The translations under genes and the position numbers were made by a program. Below, piece by piece: positions 22,629-30,765 of a DNA stretch of 34,649 nt (position 1 is the first letter of the stretch; the number at the start of each line of letters is the position of its first letter). The stretch covers positions 1 through 34,649 of the forward strand of contig CANDJC010000045.1 of NCBI GenBank assembly GCA_947384955.1. The letters are read 5' to 3'. Source of the DNA: an uncultured Eubacterium sp. GTDB taxonomy: Bacteria; Bacillota; Clostridia; Lachnospirales; Lachnospiraceae. The notes under the pieces were generated by a model. The model ran no database searches. It was not told the origin of the DNA and worked only from the letters and a program-made list of their open reading frames with translations.

Positions 22629-24233
22629 TTACTCAGACAGCTTTGCATTCAGGCTGTTATTTCGGAATTCTTTTGGCGAAACCCCGGTCACTCTTTTAAA
22701 CACTTTATTATAATAAAACGCATTCTCAAACCCGAACCGGTCTGCAACTTCATAAATTTTCAGTTCCGGCTGCTTTAAAAGCTCCATGGAAGCCTCGATT
22801 TTTTTCTGGCTGATATATTTGCTGATGCCGGTGTCCGTATATTTTTTAAAAAGCTGGCTCAGATAATTCGGGCTGACATGAAAGCATTCTGCAAGGTCAG
22901 TCAGGCTGATGCGTTCTGTTAAGTGTTCTTCAATATATTTCTTCGTATTTTCTACTAGAAAGTTTTTCTGGGAAACAGGGCGGCTTTGGAATTCCGTACA
23001 GAGCCCGGCCTTCAGTGTCTGCAGCCATGTTATCACAGATTTTACATTTTTCTGGCGGTACAGGGAACGGTAGCCGTCCGGCTGCGAATCGAAAATACGG
23101 TCTGCTGTTTCGCCTCCGCTGGAAAGCAGGGTCAGCGTAAAATGCAGAATACTGCAGGATACATCCATAGCCTGCGCCATATTGACAGGTTCCTTTAAGA
23201 GCAGGTCAATGATGCCGTCGAGTGTTTTGCACAGGGCATTTTCATCCAGCTCTTCGAATGCACGGGTAATGTCTTTGCGGAATATGGACAGATTGAAAAC
23301 ATTGTGCAGACTGCCCGAATCCGGCAGGTCGTCAAAGAAGAGAATGTTCTGTCGCTCACTGGCATAAGAGCTTATCTGTTTTGCATCATAATAAGAAGCG
23401 CTTGCTTCCATAATGTCAGAAACAATGCGTCCTGCGGAGGCGGACAGTGTCACGCTGTAGTAACGGTAAATCATGCTGCAGCTCCTGGTAAGGGCTGAGG
23501 AAATTTCCTGGCGGAAGCGGGCTGTATCCTGGCTGCCGGAATAGAACAGCACTGCGAAAAAGCGGCTGTCTAACGGGATGACCCGGCAGGAAATATATTT
23601 TTCAATCAGTTCTTCAAACATGTGCAGGGTGCTGGAATACAGGGCAGAGCTTCCTTTTTCCCGGCCGGCTTTTATTTCCACCTGAGCGGCGCAGTAAAGC
23701 GGATAGTCCAGGCGGATATTTAGCGAAGATGCCTGTGTTTTACACTGTGCCTCGTTTTCAAAAAGATTGTTTAACAGCTGGATAAAAAACCGCTGGGAAA
23801 AGAGCATCCGGTTTAAGGACTCCATGTCTGGCAGGGTATTTTTATTTAAGACGGAGGCGACCTCTGCGCGGGCCGCATCCAGCGCTTTGACAAGGATTTC
23901 CGGTGTCAGGTCGATTTTAATCAGGTAATCGATTGCCTGAAAGCTCAGCGCTTCTTTGGCATAATGAAAATCCTCATATCCGCTTAGGATAATAAATACG
24001 GGAAGGCGCCCGTAGGTTTCCCGGCATTTTTTTGCAAGCTCGAGGCCGGAAAGGCACGGCATCTGCACGTCGGCGATAACGATTTCCGGCATATGCTCCT
24101 CAATCAGCTGTCCGGCTGTCCTGCCGTTGGACGCGGTGCCGCATATTTCAAAGCCAAGCGCGTTCCAGTCTATCATTGATTTTAATCCAATCTGTACCAG
24201 CGGCTCATCATCTGCAATTAATACTTTTAACAT
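22629..24233 (-). CDS. yesN: AraC-type response regulator, YesN family
   Basis: 534 residues. An N-terminal receiver domain (about 1-120) has acidic D9/D10 and the phosphoacceptor D55 in IVIADVQMP, with ILSGYEDF and YLIKID. A long central linker domain (about 150-420) contains SASAGRIV. Two AraC helix-turn-helix motifs form the C-terminus: ISLTDLAECFHVSPNYLSQLFKKY and IYEVADRFGFENAFYYNKVFKRVTGVSPKEFR. Its ATG overlaps the last codons of the sensor kinase (translational coupling; GGAGGAG upstream). It is expected to activate the divergent ABC-transporter operon from 26595. The name follows the Bacillus YesMN-YesOPQ arrangement. Confidence 0.92.
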   Translation of the reverse strand: MLKVLIADDEPLVQIGLKSMIDWNALGFEICGTASNGRTAGQLIEEHMPEIVIADVQMPCLSGLELAKKCRETYGRLPVFIILSGYEDFHYAKEALSFQAIDYLIKIDLTPEILVKALDAARAEVASVLNKNTLPDMESLNRMLFSQRFFIQLLNNLFENEAQCKTQASSLNIRLDYPLYCAAQVEIKAGREKGSSALYSSTLHMFEELIEKYISCRVIPLDSRFFAVLFYSGSQDTARFRQEISSALTRSCSMIYRYYSVTLSASAGRIVSDIMEASASYYDAKQISSYASERQNILFFDDLPDSGSLHNVFNLSIFRKDITRAFEELDENALCKTLDGIIDLLLKEPVNMAQAMDVSCSILHFTLTLLSSGGETADRIFDSQPDGYRSLYRQKNVKSVITWLQTLKAGLCTEFQSRPVSQKNFLVENTKKYIEEHLTERISLTDLAECFHVSPNYLSQLFKKYTDTGISKYISQKKIEASMELLKQPELKIYEVADRFGFENAFYYNKVFKRVTGVSPKEFRNNSLNAKLSE

Positions 24234-26257
24234 AACTCCTCCTGGTCGGTTTTTTTATCTGTGTAATCATCCTCTGCCTGCACGTGATGCGCGGTTTTAT
24301 TCTCAGCGTGAATGCTGTGTACTGTCCTATTCTCAGCATGAATGCCGTGTGCTGTTTTATCCTCAGCGTGAATGCCGTGTACCGTCTTATCCTCAGCGTG
24401 AATGCCGTGTACCGTCTTATCTTCTGCATGAATGCTGTGTGCCGCCTTATCTTCTGTATGCGCATCCGTGTTTCTGCGTGGAAGACGGATGGACATGGAT
24501 GTATAGACACCCGGTTCGCTGGATATGGTCAGCCCGTAAGACTCTCCGAAAGTATACTGAATCTGTCTGTTTACGCTGCTGATTCCAATCTGGCGGAAAA
24601 AATGTGACTTTTCTGTCGAATCCTGGCTTAATACGCGGGCAATGGTTTCCTGTGTCATGCCGACGCCGTTATCGGTGATATCAATCCGTATATCGGTATC
24701 TGCGGACTGACAGATATGAATCGTAATGCGCCCTGCCTGTCCCTTTGGCTCGATGCCGTGAAAAATGGCATTTTCTACAACCGGCTGCAGGGTAAAGCGC
24801 AGAATCTGGTTTGAGAGCAGAGCAGGGTCGTCGATTTCATAATCTAAGGAAATGGTGCCGCCATAGCGGTATTTTTGAATCGTAAAATAATCGGTCAGCA
24901 GTGTAATTTCATCCTGTATGGAGACAATAGTGCTTGTCCCCTTGGAGATGTTTTTTAAAAGGTGGGAAAGCGCGGTCGCCATTTCCGCAATGCCGGGCGC
25001 ATTCTGCGCGGAAGCCATCCATTTCATGGAATTTAATGTATTGTACAGAAAGTGCGGGTTAATCTGGCTTTGCAGCACCTGGTATTCATAATCTTTTTTC
25101 TGTTTCTCATAGGCAATTTTAGCCTCAATCAGGCTGTGGATACTGACGGCAAGCTGGTTCACCGCTTTTCCGATATCCCCGAATTCGTTATCCCATTCAA
25201 TCGTTTCGTCCTTTGAAAAATCTCCGCCCGAGATTGCGGTCAGGCGGCTGCGTATGGAATGCACGGGCCGCGTTACGATATGAAACAGCGAGCAGATTAA
25301 TATGATTCCGATAACTGCGCTCAAAAGAAAGACAGCGGAGATAATTTTCAGGTATCCGCCGGCCTGTCCGCGGAATGCATCGTTCGAAACAGGCAGTGTC
25401 AGGCTGCAGCCTCTGGCGGCTAAAGGAATTGTCAGAAACAGCTGTCTGCCGGATTCGGCTTTATGTATGGATATATTCTGATTCAGCGGAATATCTGCGT
25501 GATGCGGGCTGAGCTTTTTTAAGGCATCTGTGGGAGCGATTCCGTCAGAGGTCACTGCGTACGAATAATCCCCGGATGTAAAATAAATACAGGTATCTTC
25601 TAATTTTATATATTCTGAGACGGCATCTGCAAACAGGGAGGCAGAAACCTCTGCATAAACAAATCCGACCATGCTTGAGCGGTACGGATGAATGACCGGC
25701 CGGATGACAGGAAGCATCTTAGGGCGTCTGGATAAAAACGGGTCTTCCTGAAATCCTATGCCGAAATCATAAGAATCCGCTTCCAAAAGCCTGTGATAAT
25801 AGGAAAGCTTCTGTACAATGGAAGGAATCGGACGGTCCACGGAATAAGAAGCGTTTGCCATTACCTGCAGATAATCGCTCCGTTCAATACCGGATATTAC
25901 CAGGCGGCAGAGATATTTTGAAGAATGGGATGTACGGAATTCTTCATCCAGTCGTGCCGCGGCGGTGGAGGTGACACGGTTATAATTAGCGGCGGATTTC
26001 GGGGTCATGACAAAAGCGGTAATCTGGGAATTGTTCCGGCACCAGTCTGTCAGGTTTATGATTTCATTCAGGGAACTGTCAATCTGGCTGGCGAACAGCT
26101 GCAGATTCGTTTCGGCGGTATGAATCAGGTTATTTGTCAGATTCTTGGAAAACATCTGGTAGCTGAGGGCAGAAACGCTGATGCCGACGAAAAGGATGAG
26201 CATAAGCGTGATAATCAGAAATCTGCCCCGGATGGATTTATGCAGCGGATGATTCAT
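24227..26257 (-). CDS. yesM: YesM-type sensor histidine kinase with C-terminal decapeptide repeats
   Basis: 676 residues from the ATG at 26257. An upstream in-frame TTG lies inside the GAGGAG ribosome site and is rejected. One N-terminal transmembrane helix (FLIITLMLILFVGISVSAL) precedes an extracellular dCACHE-like sensor (about 40-290), a second helix (IISAVFLLSAVIGIILICSLF), a HAMP domain (PVHSIRSRLTAISGGDFS), a His_kinase domain with phospho-acceptor H402 in QINPHFLYNTLNSM, and HATPase_c (LQPVVENAIFHGIEPKG, ITDNGVGM). After a normal end near SMSIRLPRR the protein continues with six 10-residue repeats (HAEDKTVHGI type), which is unusual for the family. It should detect an extracellular sugar or sugar-loaded binding protein and control the adjacent importer. 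Confidence 0.9.
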   Translation of the reverse strand: MNHPLHKSIRGRFLIITLMLILFVGISVSALSYQMFSKNLTNNLIHTAETNLQLFASQIDSSLNEIINLTDWCRNNSQITAFVMTPKSAANYNRVTSTAAARLDEEFRTSHSSKYLCRLVISGIERSDYLQVMANASYSVDRPIPSIVQKLSYYHRLLEADSYDFGIGFQEDPFLSRRPKMLPVIRPVIHPYRSSMVGFVYAEVSASLFADAVSEYIKLEDTCIYFTSGDYSYAVTSDGIAPTDALKKLSPHHADIPLNQNISIHKAESGRQLFLTIPLAARGCSLTLPVSNDAFRGQAGGYLKIISAVFLLSAVIGIILICSLFHIVTRPVHSIRSRLTAISGGDFSKDETIEWDNEFGDIGKAVNQLAVSIHSLIEAKIAYEKQKKDYEYQVLQSQINPHFLYNTLNSMKWMASAQNAPGIAEMATALSHLLKNISKGTSTIVSIQDEITLLTDYFTIQKYRYGGTISLDYEIDDPALLSNQILRFTLQPVVENAIFHGIEPKGQAGRITIHICQSADTDIRIDITDNGVGMTQETIARVLSQDSTEKSHFFRQIGISSVNRQIQYTFGESYGLTISSEPGVYTSMSIRLPRRNTDAHTEDKAAHSIHAEDKTVHGIHAEDKTVHGIHAEDKTAHGIHAENRTVHSIHAENKTAHHVQAEDDYTDKKTDQEELC
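24281..24460 (-). repeat. Six 30-bp coding repeats at the sensor kinase C-terminus
   Basis: Read on the minus strand from 24460 to 24281 the units are HTEDKAAHSI, HAEDKTVHGI twice, HAEDKTAHGI, HAENRTVHSI and HAENKTAHHV, then a partial QAEDDYTD. The two identical units are nearly identical in DNA, pointing to recent expansion. Most units carry His at positions 1 and 8 plus acidic residues. Confidence 0.92.
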
Positions 26258-26351
26258 AGTGTATGTACTCCTCAATGTCTGCTTTTATGCGGCGGCCTTT
26301 CCAGGCTGCTGCGCGTGGTCTGGATACGGGGTTTATGAAAAATGTGCTTTT

Positions 26352-26380
26352 ATTATACCATAGTACGGGTCCGTTAAAAA
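26352..26380 (-). promoter_or_regulatory. Promoter of yesMN
   Basis: On the minus strand, TGG-TATAAT (extended -10; TATAAT is the complement of 26352-26357), 17 bp from a weak TTTTTA (complement of 26375-26380). The leader is about 90 nt. Confidence 0.65.
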
Positions 26381-26513
26381 GCATCTTCGGGGTTTTTATA
26401 AAATTGAGTGAAAAATTATATATTATCGTAAAAATTGACATAAAAAAATTTGTCTTTTCTTTGACTCAGCATAAATCAGCAAAAAAATTACCAAAAAACA
26501 TAGTTTATACCAT

Positions 26514-26542
26514 GGAAAAGGATACACTTTTACCTATATAAT
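26514..26542 (+). promoter_or_regulatory. Putative promoter of the ABC importer operon
   Basis: A perfect -10 TATAAT (26537-26542) has only a weak -35 (TGGAAA at 26513-26518), as expected for a promoter that needs an activator such as the AraC-type regulator. The AT-rich 26400-26510 upstream would be the natural regulator-binding region; I saw no clear catabolite-repression (cre) site there. Confidence 0.5.
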
Positions 26543-26594
26543 AAATGTATCAAACATCTGTCAGATACAGGCAGAAAAAGGAGGTAAAGGAAAT

Positions 26595-28004
26595 ATGAAA
26601 AAGAAAATAGTCAGCATGCTGCTCGCAGTTTCGATGGCGGCAGCAATGGCAGCAGGGTGCGGCAGTGATGAAAACAGCGGTACTGCAGATGCGGGAAATT
26701 CCAATACAGACGCGGATAACGCCACAGATGCAGAGAATACCAGCGCCGCGGATAACAAGGAGGCAGATAACAGTACAGAAAATGAAGGTGCGGGCGGCGG
26801 AGAAAAGACGACACTGAAGTGGGCCATCTGGGATGAAAAGACAGCGCCGTACTGGCAGGCAATGATTGATGCTTATGAGAAAGAGAACCCGGATGTGAAA
26901 ATCGAAACGACAGACCTTGGGTCCGCAGATTACATGACGGTGCTTGCTACAGAATTATCCGGCAGCGGTTCGGATTTTGACATTGTTACGATTAAAGATG
27001 TGCCTGGCTATGCAACGCTTGTGGCAAAAGGGGTCTTAGAGCCGTTAGATGAGCGGATTTCTCAGGATAACATTGATTTGGGGCTGTATAACGGAGCGAC
27101 AGACCAGGTAATGGCAGACGGCTCGCTTTATGAGCTCCCATTTAGAAGCGACTTCTGGCTGCTGTTTTATAATAAGGATATTTTTGATAAGGCAGGCGTG
27201 GATTATCCGACAAATGATATGACGATGGAAGAGTATGACAGGCTGGCGCGTGCGGTAACAGGAGAAGGCTTCGGTGCAGACCAGGTTTACGGCGCACATT
27301 ACCATACATGGAGAAGCGCGGTGCAGCTGTTTGGGATTCTGGACGGGAAGCATTCTGTGTTAGACGGGAACTATGATTTTACAAAACCATATTATGAACT
27401 GATTAAAAAGGAAGAAGAAGACGGTATCTGCCGTACTTATGTAGATACGAACGCTTCGCAGCTGCATTATTCCGCAGCATTTTCAGAAGGAAATACCGCG
27501 ATGCTGAATATGGGCAGCTGGTATCTGACGACTCTGATTGACAGCTTAAAGAGCGGCGAATACGATGCTTCGTTATGCGGAAACTGGGGGCTTGTAAAAT
27601 ATCCGCACCCGGAAGGCGTAGAAGCAGGAACCACGCTTGGAACCATTACAGGGCTTTCCATTCCGACCGTATCCGACCAGAAAGATGCTGCATGGGATTT
27701 TATTAAATTTGCATCCGGTGAGGAATGTGCGGAGGTAATCGCTGCAACTGGTACATTTCCGGCGATTCTCAATGACGAGGTGGCTGCGCAGATTGCTTCG
27801 TTAGAAGGCTTTCCGACAGATGATAACAGCAAAGAAGCGCTGAAAACCAGCCAGATTTATCTAGAAGCGCCGTATGACGTGCATATTTCGGAAATCAATA
27901 CCATTCTGGATACCTATCATAAAGACATTATGAACGGGGATACCAGTATTGACGACGGCATTGCGAAGATGAATGAGGAAGTATCAGCCATTTTGAAAGA
28001 ATAA
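26595..28004 (+). CDS. Sugar ABC transporter solute-binding lipoprotein
   Basis: 469 residues. Lipoprotein signal MKKKIVSMLLAVSMAAAMAAGC with the lipobox around AAGC, then an N/D/T/E-rich linker of about 45 residues. The mature domain is a family 1 extracellular binding protein: TTLKWAIWDEKTAPYWQAMIDAYEKENPDVKIE, a hinge region with YELPFRSDFWLLFYNKDIFDKAG (typical of sugar binders), TAMLNMGSWYL and GTITGLSIPTVSDQKDAAWDFIKF. AAGGAGG precedes the ATG. It heads the operon with two permeases, in the order of Bacillus YesOPQ. Given the downstream enzymes, the ligand may be a glucuronic-acid-containing oligosaccharide. Confidence 0.93.
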   Translation: MKKKIVSMLLAVSMAAAMAAGCGSDENSGTADAGNSNTDADNATDAENTSAADNKEADNSTENEGAGGGEKTTLKWAIWDEKTAPYWQAMIDAYEKENPDVKIETTDLGSADYMTVLATELSGSGSDFDIVTIKDVPGYATLVAKGVLEPLDERISQDNIDLGLYNGATDQVMADGSLYELPFRSDFWLLFYNKDIFDKAGVDYPTNDMTMEEYDRLARAVTGEGFGADQVYGAHYHTWRSAVQLFGILDGKHSVLDGNYDFTKPYYELIKKEEEDGICRTYVDTNASQLHYSAAFSEGNTAMLNMGSWYLTTLIDSLKSGEYDASLCGNWGLVKYPHPEGVEAGTTLGTITGLSIPTVSDQKDAAWDFIKFASGEECAEVIAATGTFPAILNDEVAAQIASLEGFPTDDNSKEALKTSQIYLEAPYDVHISEINTILDTYHKDIMNGDTSIDDGIAKMNEEVSAILKE

Positions 28005-28023
28005 GCATCGCGGAGGGCAGGAC

Positions 28024-28944
28024 ATGGAACGTGTTTCACAGATGAATAAAAGTATCCGGATGAGGGAAAGAAAGCGGGCCCTGGTCGCATATTCCTTTAT
28101 CGCGCCGAATTTTATCGGTTTTGCGGTATTTACACTGATTCCGGTCGTCTTTGCGTTTGCGCTGGCATTTTTGAAGTGGGATGGAAATAATGCGATTCAG
28201 TTTGCAGGGCTTTCGAATTTCACAAAGCTGGCAGGGGATTCCCTGTTTCGCGCTTCGCTGAAAAATACCATTATATACTGTATCGGAACCGTACCGCTGA
28301 CACTTGTGGCATCGCTTGCACTGGCGATTCTGTTAAATCAGAATATCAGGGGGAAGGGCATTTTCCGTACGATTGCGTTCTTTCCATATGTAGCATCTTT
28401 AGTGGCAATTACAGCAGTCTGGGCGATGATTTTTCATCCGGGCAAAGGCCCGGTGAATGCGATTTTATATTATATCTTCCATGTAGACAGCAAAAATCTT
28501 CCGAACTGGTTCGGCGGAAATCTGATTCTGTTTACGCTGATTTTATTCAGTGTCTGGAAATACATGGGATATTATATGGTCATTTATCTTGCGGGGCTGC
28601 AGGGAATTTCGGCGGAGCTGTATGAGGCGGCAGCTTTAGACGGCGCCGGTACATGGAAGAAATTTTTGTATGTCACATGGCCGCAGCTGCGGGCGACTAC
28701 ATTTTTTGTAACGGTTATGCTGACAATCAACTGTTTTAAAGTATATGATATCGCAATTATGCTGGCTGGAGGAGGCGACGGCAGACTGGGAACTTCATCG
28801 ACGGTGCTTGTTTATTATATTTACCAGAAGGCGTTTGTGGAATGGGATCTGGGATATTCCAGCGCAATCGCAATGGTGCTGTTTCTCCTTGTATTAATCG
28901 TAACGCTGATACAGTTTAGAGGGGAAGCAAAGCTGGAACAGTAG
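28024..28944 (+). CDS. Sugar ABC transporter permease (MalF/YesP type)
   Basis: 306 residues with six predicted membrane helices, beginning with FIAPNFIGFAVFTLIPVVFAFALAFL. The EAA loop that contacts the ATPase is GISAELYEAAALDGAGTWKKFLYVTWPQL. GGAGGG precedes the ATG. It sits 19 bp after the binding protein and 12 bp before the second permease. No ATPase gene is present in the window, as is usual for this CUT1 type, which relies on a shared MsmX/UgpC-like ATPase. Confidence 0.94.
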   Translation: MERVSQMNKSIRMRERKRALVAYSFIAPNFIGFAVFTLIPVVFAFALAFLKWDGNNAIQFAGLSNFTKLAGDSLFRASLKNTIIYCIGTVPLTLVASLALAILLNQNIRGKGIFRTIAFFPYVASLVAITAVWAMIFHPGKGPVNAILYYIFHVDSKNLPNWFGGNLILFTLILFSVWKYMGYYMVIYLAGLQGISAELYEAAALDGAGTWKKFLYVTWPQLRATTFFVTVMLTINCFKVYDIAIMLAGGGDGRLGTSSTVLVYYIYQKAFVEWDLGYSSAIAMVLFLLVLIVTLIQFRGEAKLEQ

Positions 28945-28956
28945 GGAGGAAAGAAC

Positions 28957-29808
28957 ATGAATGAAAAATACAAGTCTATGGAAAGAAACCGTAAGATTGG
29001 AAAATTTGTCATTTATTTTCTGCTCATACTTGTTTCACTGCTGATGATTATACCGTTTCTGTGGATGGTTTCGGCATCCATAAAGACAAACACAGAAGTA
29101 TTTAAAATGACGCCGTTTCAGTTTATACCGGATAAGCCGAGACTGGAAAATTATTCCGAAATCTGGCAGAAAATACCGCTGCTGCGCTTTATCGGCAATA
29201 CCGTATTTCTGACGATTGTGGTAACGGGACTGCAGCTTTTTACAAGCAGTTTTGCGGCATACGCGTTTGCAAAGCTGGAATTTAAGCATAAAAATGTACT
29301 GTTTTTAGCTTACATAGCAACGATTGCCATGCCGTGGCAGGTGTACATGGTGCCGCAGTTTATCATGATGCGCGGCATGGGGCTGAATGACAAATTACTG
29401 GCGATGATATGCCTGCAGGCGTTTTCGGCATTTGGTGTATTTATGATGAAGCAGTTTTATGAAGGCATTCCGGATTCGCTGTGTGAAGCGGCGAGAATCG
29501 ACGGCATGAGCGAATACCAGATTTATGCGACGATTATGCTGCCGCTTTCAAAACCGGCGCTGTCGACGCTGACGATTTTTACATTTGTAAATACATGGAA
29601 CGACTATTTAGGACCGCTGATTTATTTAAAAACAGAGAGCAGGAAGACGATACAGCTCGGGCTGCGTATGTTTATCGGACAGTATGCAGCGGAATACGGC
29701 CTGATTATGGCTGGCTCCCTGATTACGCTGATACCGGTTATCATTGTCTTCTTATCCCTGCAGAAATATTTTGTAGAAGGCGTGGCCTCTACCGGGGTTA
29801 AAGGATAG
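28957..29808 (+). CDS. Sugar ABC transporter permease (MalG/YesQ type)
   Basis: 283 residues with six membrane helices; N-terminal IYFLLILVSLLMIIPFLWMVSASIKT is diagnostic of MalG-type partners. The EAA loop is GIPDSLCEAARIDGMSEYQIYATIMLPLSKPAL. It ends with the typical LQKYFVEGVASTGVKG. GGGAGGAAAG lies before the ATG. It forms the inner-membrane channel with the upstream permease. Confidence 0.94.
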   Translation: MNEKYKSMERNRKIGKFVIYFLLILVSLLMIIPFLWMVSASIKTNTEVFKMTPFQFIPDKPRLENYSEIWQKIPLLRFIGNTVFLTIVVTGLQLFTSSFAAYAFAKLEFKHKNVLFLAYIATIAMPWQVYMVPQFIMMRGMGLNDKLLAMICLQAFSAFGVFMMKQFYEGIPDSLCEAARIDGMSEYQIYATIMLPLSKPALSTLTIFTFVNTWNDYLGPLIYLKTESRKTIQLGLRMFIGQYAAEYGLIMAGSLITLIPVIIVFLSLQKYFVEGVASTGVKG

Positions 29809-29864
29809 CAGTATCAAACAGACAGCCGGTGTAACAGGAAGGGGCAAAGCTGTCCGGTTTCTGG

Positions 29865-29900
29865 CGAAGCTGCAGCGGAAAAGATTCTGCCGCAGCTTCG
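29865..29900 (+). other. Intercistronic hairpin in the importer operon
   Basis: CGAAGCTGC (29865-29873) pairs with GCAGCTTCG (29892-29900) across an 18-nt loop. A weak TTTT follows 8 bases later. It may lower expression of the downstream genes relative to the transporter or protect the upstream message. Confidence 0.5.
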
Positions 29901-29967
29901 TGTCCGGTTTTGCAGCGCAATGCTAAGCTTTGTGTCAGACGGCTGTTTTTGAGAAAGGATGGGGGTT

Positions 29968-30591
29968 ATGTTTTCAAATTTATTTCATCTGGATAATCCC
30001 ATATGGGTATTTATGGGAAGACTGGCGGACCTGGCGCTTCTGACCGGGCTGTGGTTTGTATGCTGTATCCCGGTGGTAACAATAGGAGCGTCTGTAAAAG
30101 CGTTATATACAGTTGCAATGCAGATGACAAAAGACGAAGAAGGGTATACCGCTGCGTCTTTTTTCCGTGCTTTCCGAAAAGATTTTAAGGAAAGCACGCT
30201 GCTGGGCTTTTTTGTACTTGTACCGGGGGTGTTTCTTGGTTCGGATTTATATGTTTACGGGAAGATGGAAGGCCCGGCAGGAACGGTTTTATTTACCGTA
30301 TTTCTGATTCTGACACTGGTATATCTGATGACGCTTGCTTATGTATATCCGCTGTCTGCGGCTTCGGATTACCGGGGACGCGCTCTTGTGCCGGCAGCTT
30401 TTGTGGCAGCATGCAAAAATCCCGGGTGGGCAGTTCTGCTGGCGGTGATTATGGGGTGCGCCGTTTTGCTCGGAATCTTTGTATGCGCTCCGCTGCTGGC
30501 TGTGGGGATGGGGCTGGCGGCTTATGTGCAGTGCAAAATCGTACTTTTTTTAATCAAAAATTATCATATCAGGACAGCTTTCAAAGAATGA
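29968..30591 (+). CDS. yesL: YesL-like DUF624 membrane protein
   Basis: 207 residues from ATG 29968; an ATG three codons earlier lies too close to GAAAGGA. DUF624 family: N-terminal FHLDNPIWVFMGRLADLALLTGLWFVCCIPVVTIGASVKALY is the family signature, followed by ASFFRAFRKDFKES and four further hydrophobic helices. YesL proteins accompany YesMN/YesOPQ-type systems; the biochemical role is unknown, possibly transport assistance or signalling. The last codons and the stop lie in the first copy of a 63-bp tandem repeat. Confidence 0.9.
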   Translation: MFSNLFHLDNPIWVFMGRLADLALLTGLWFVCCIPVVTIGASVKALYTVAMQMTKDEEGYTAASFFRAFRKDFKESTLLGFFVLVPGVFLGSDLYVYGKMEGPAGTVLFTVFLILTLVYLMTLAYVYPLSAASDYRGRALVPAAFVAACKNPGWAVLLAVIMGCAVLLGIFVCAPLLAVGMGLAAYVQCKIVLFLIKNYHIRTAFKE

Positions 30592-30729
30592 ATCAGTATA
30601 TTTTAGCTGCTTTAAATGAAGAATTGTGATATCAGGGCAGCTTTTAAAGAATGAATCAGAACATTTTTATTATTTTAAATGAAGAATTGTGATATCAGGA
30701 CAGCTTTTAAAGAATGAATCAGAAAACTT
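30566..30729 (+). repeat. 63-bp tandem repeat starting in the yesL 3' end
   Basis: Copies at 30566-30628, 30629-30691 and a partial at 30692-30729. Each contains the gene-end codons for I-R-(T/A)-A-F-K-E followed by TGA. The period is a multiple of three and the changes between copies are few. The repeat fills most of the gap before the GH2 gene; no promoter or terminator was recognised there. Confidence 0.92.
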
Positions 30730-30765
30730 TTATGATGAAAATAAGAGTATCAGGAGGAGAAAAAT

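Noticed and set aside
24281-24460. CRISPR-like array
   Set aside because: Units are contiguous 30-bp repeats without spacers, in frame at the end of a kinase gene.
24127-24607. Plus-strand open frames antisense to the sensor kinase repeats
   Set aside because: They are open only because the 30-bp repeat lacks stops in those frames; no start signals and repetitive Cys/Leu-rich products.
30566-30729. CRISPR or attachment-site duplication
   Set aside because: Continuous 63-bp tandem units with no unique spacers and no integrase or mobile gene nearby.
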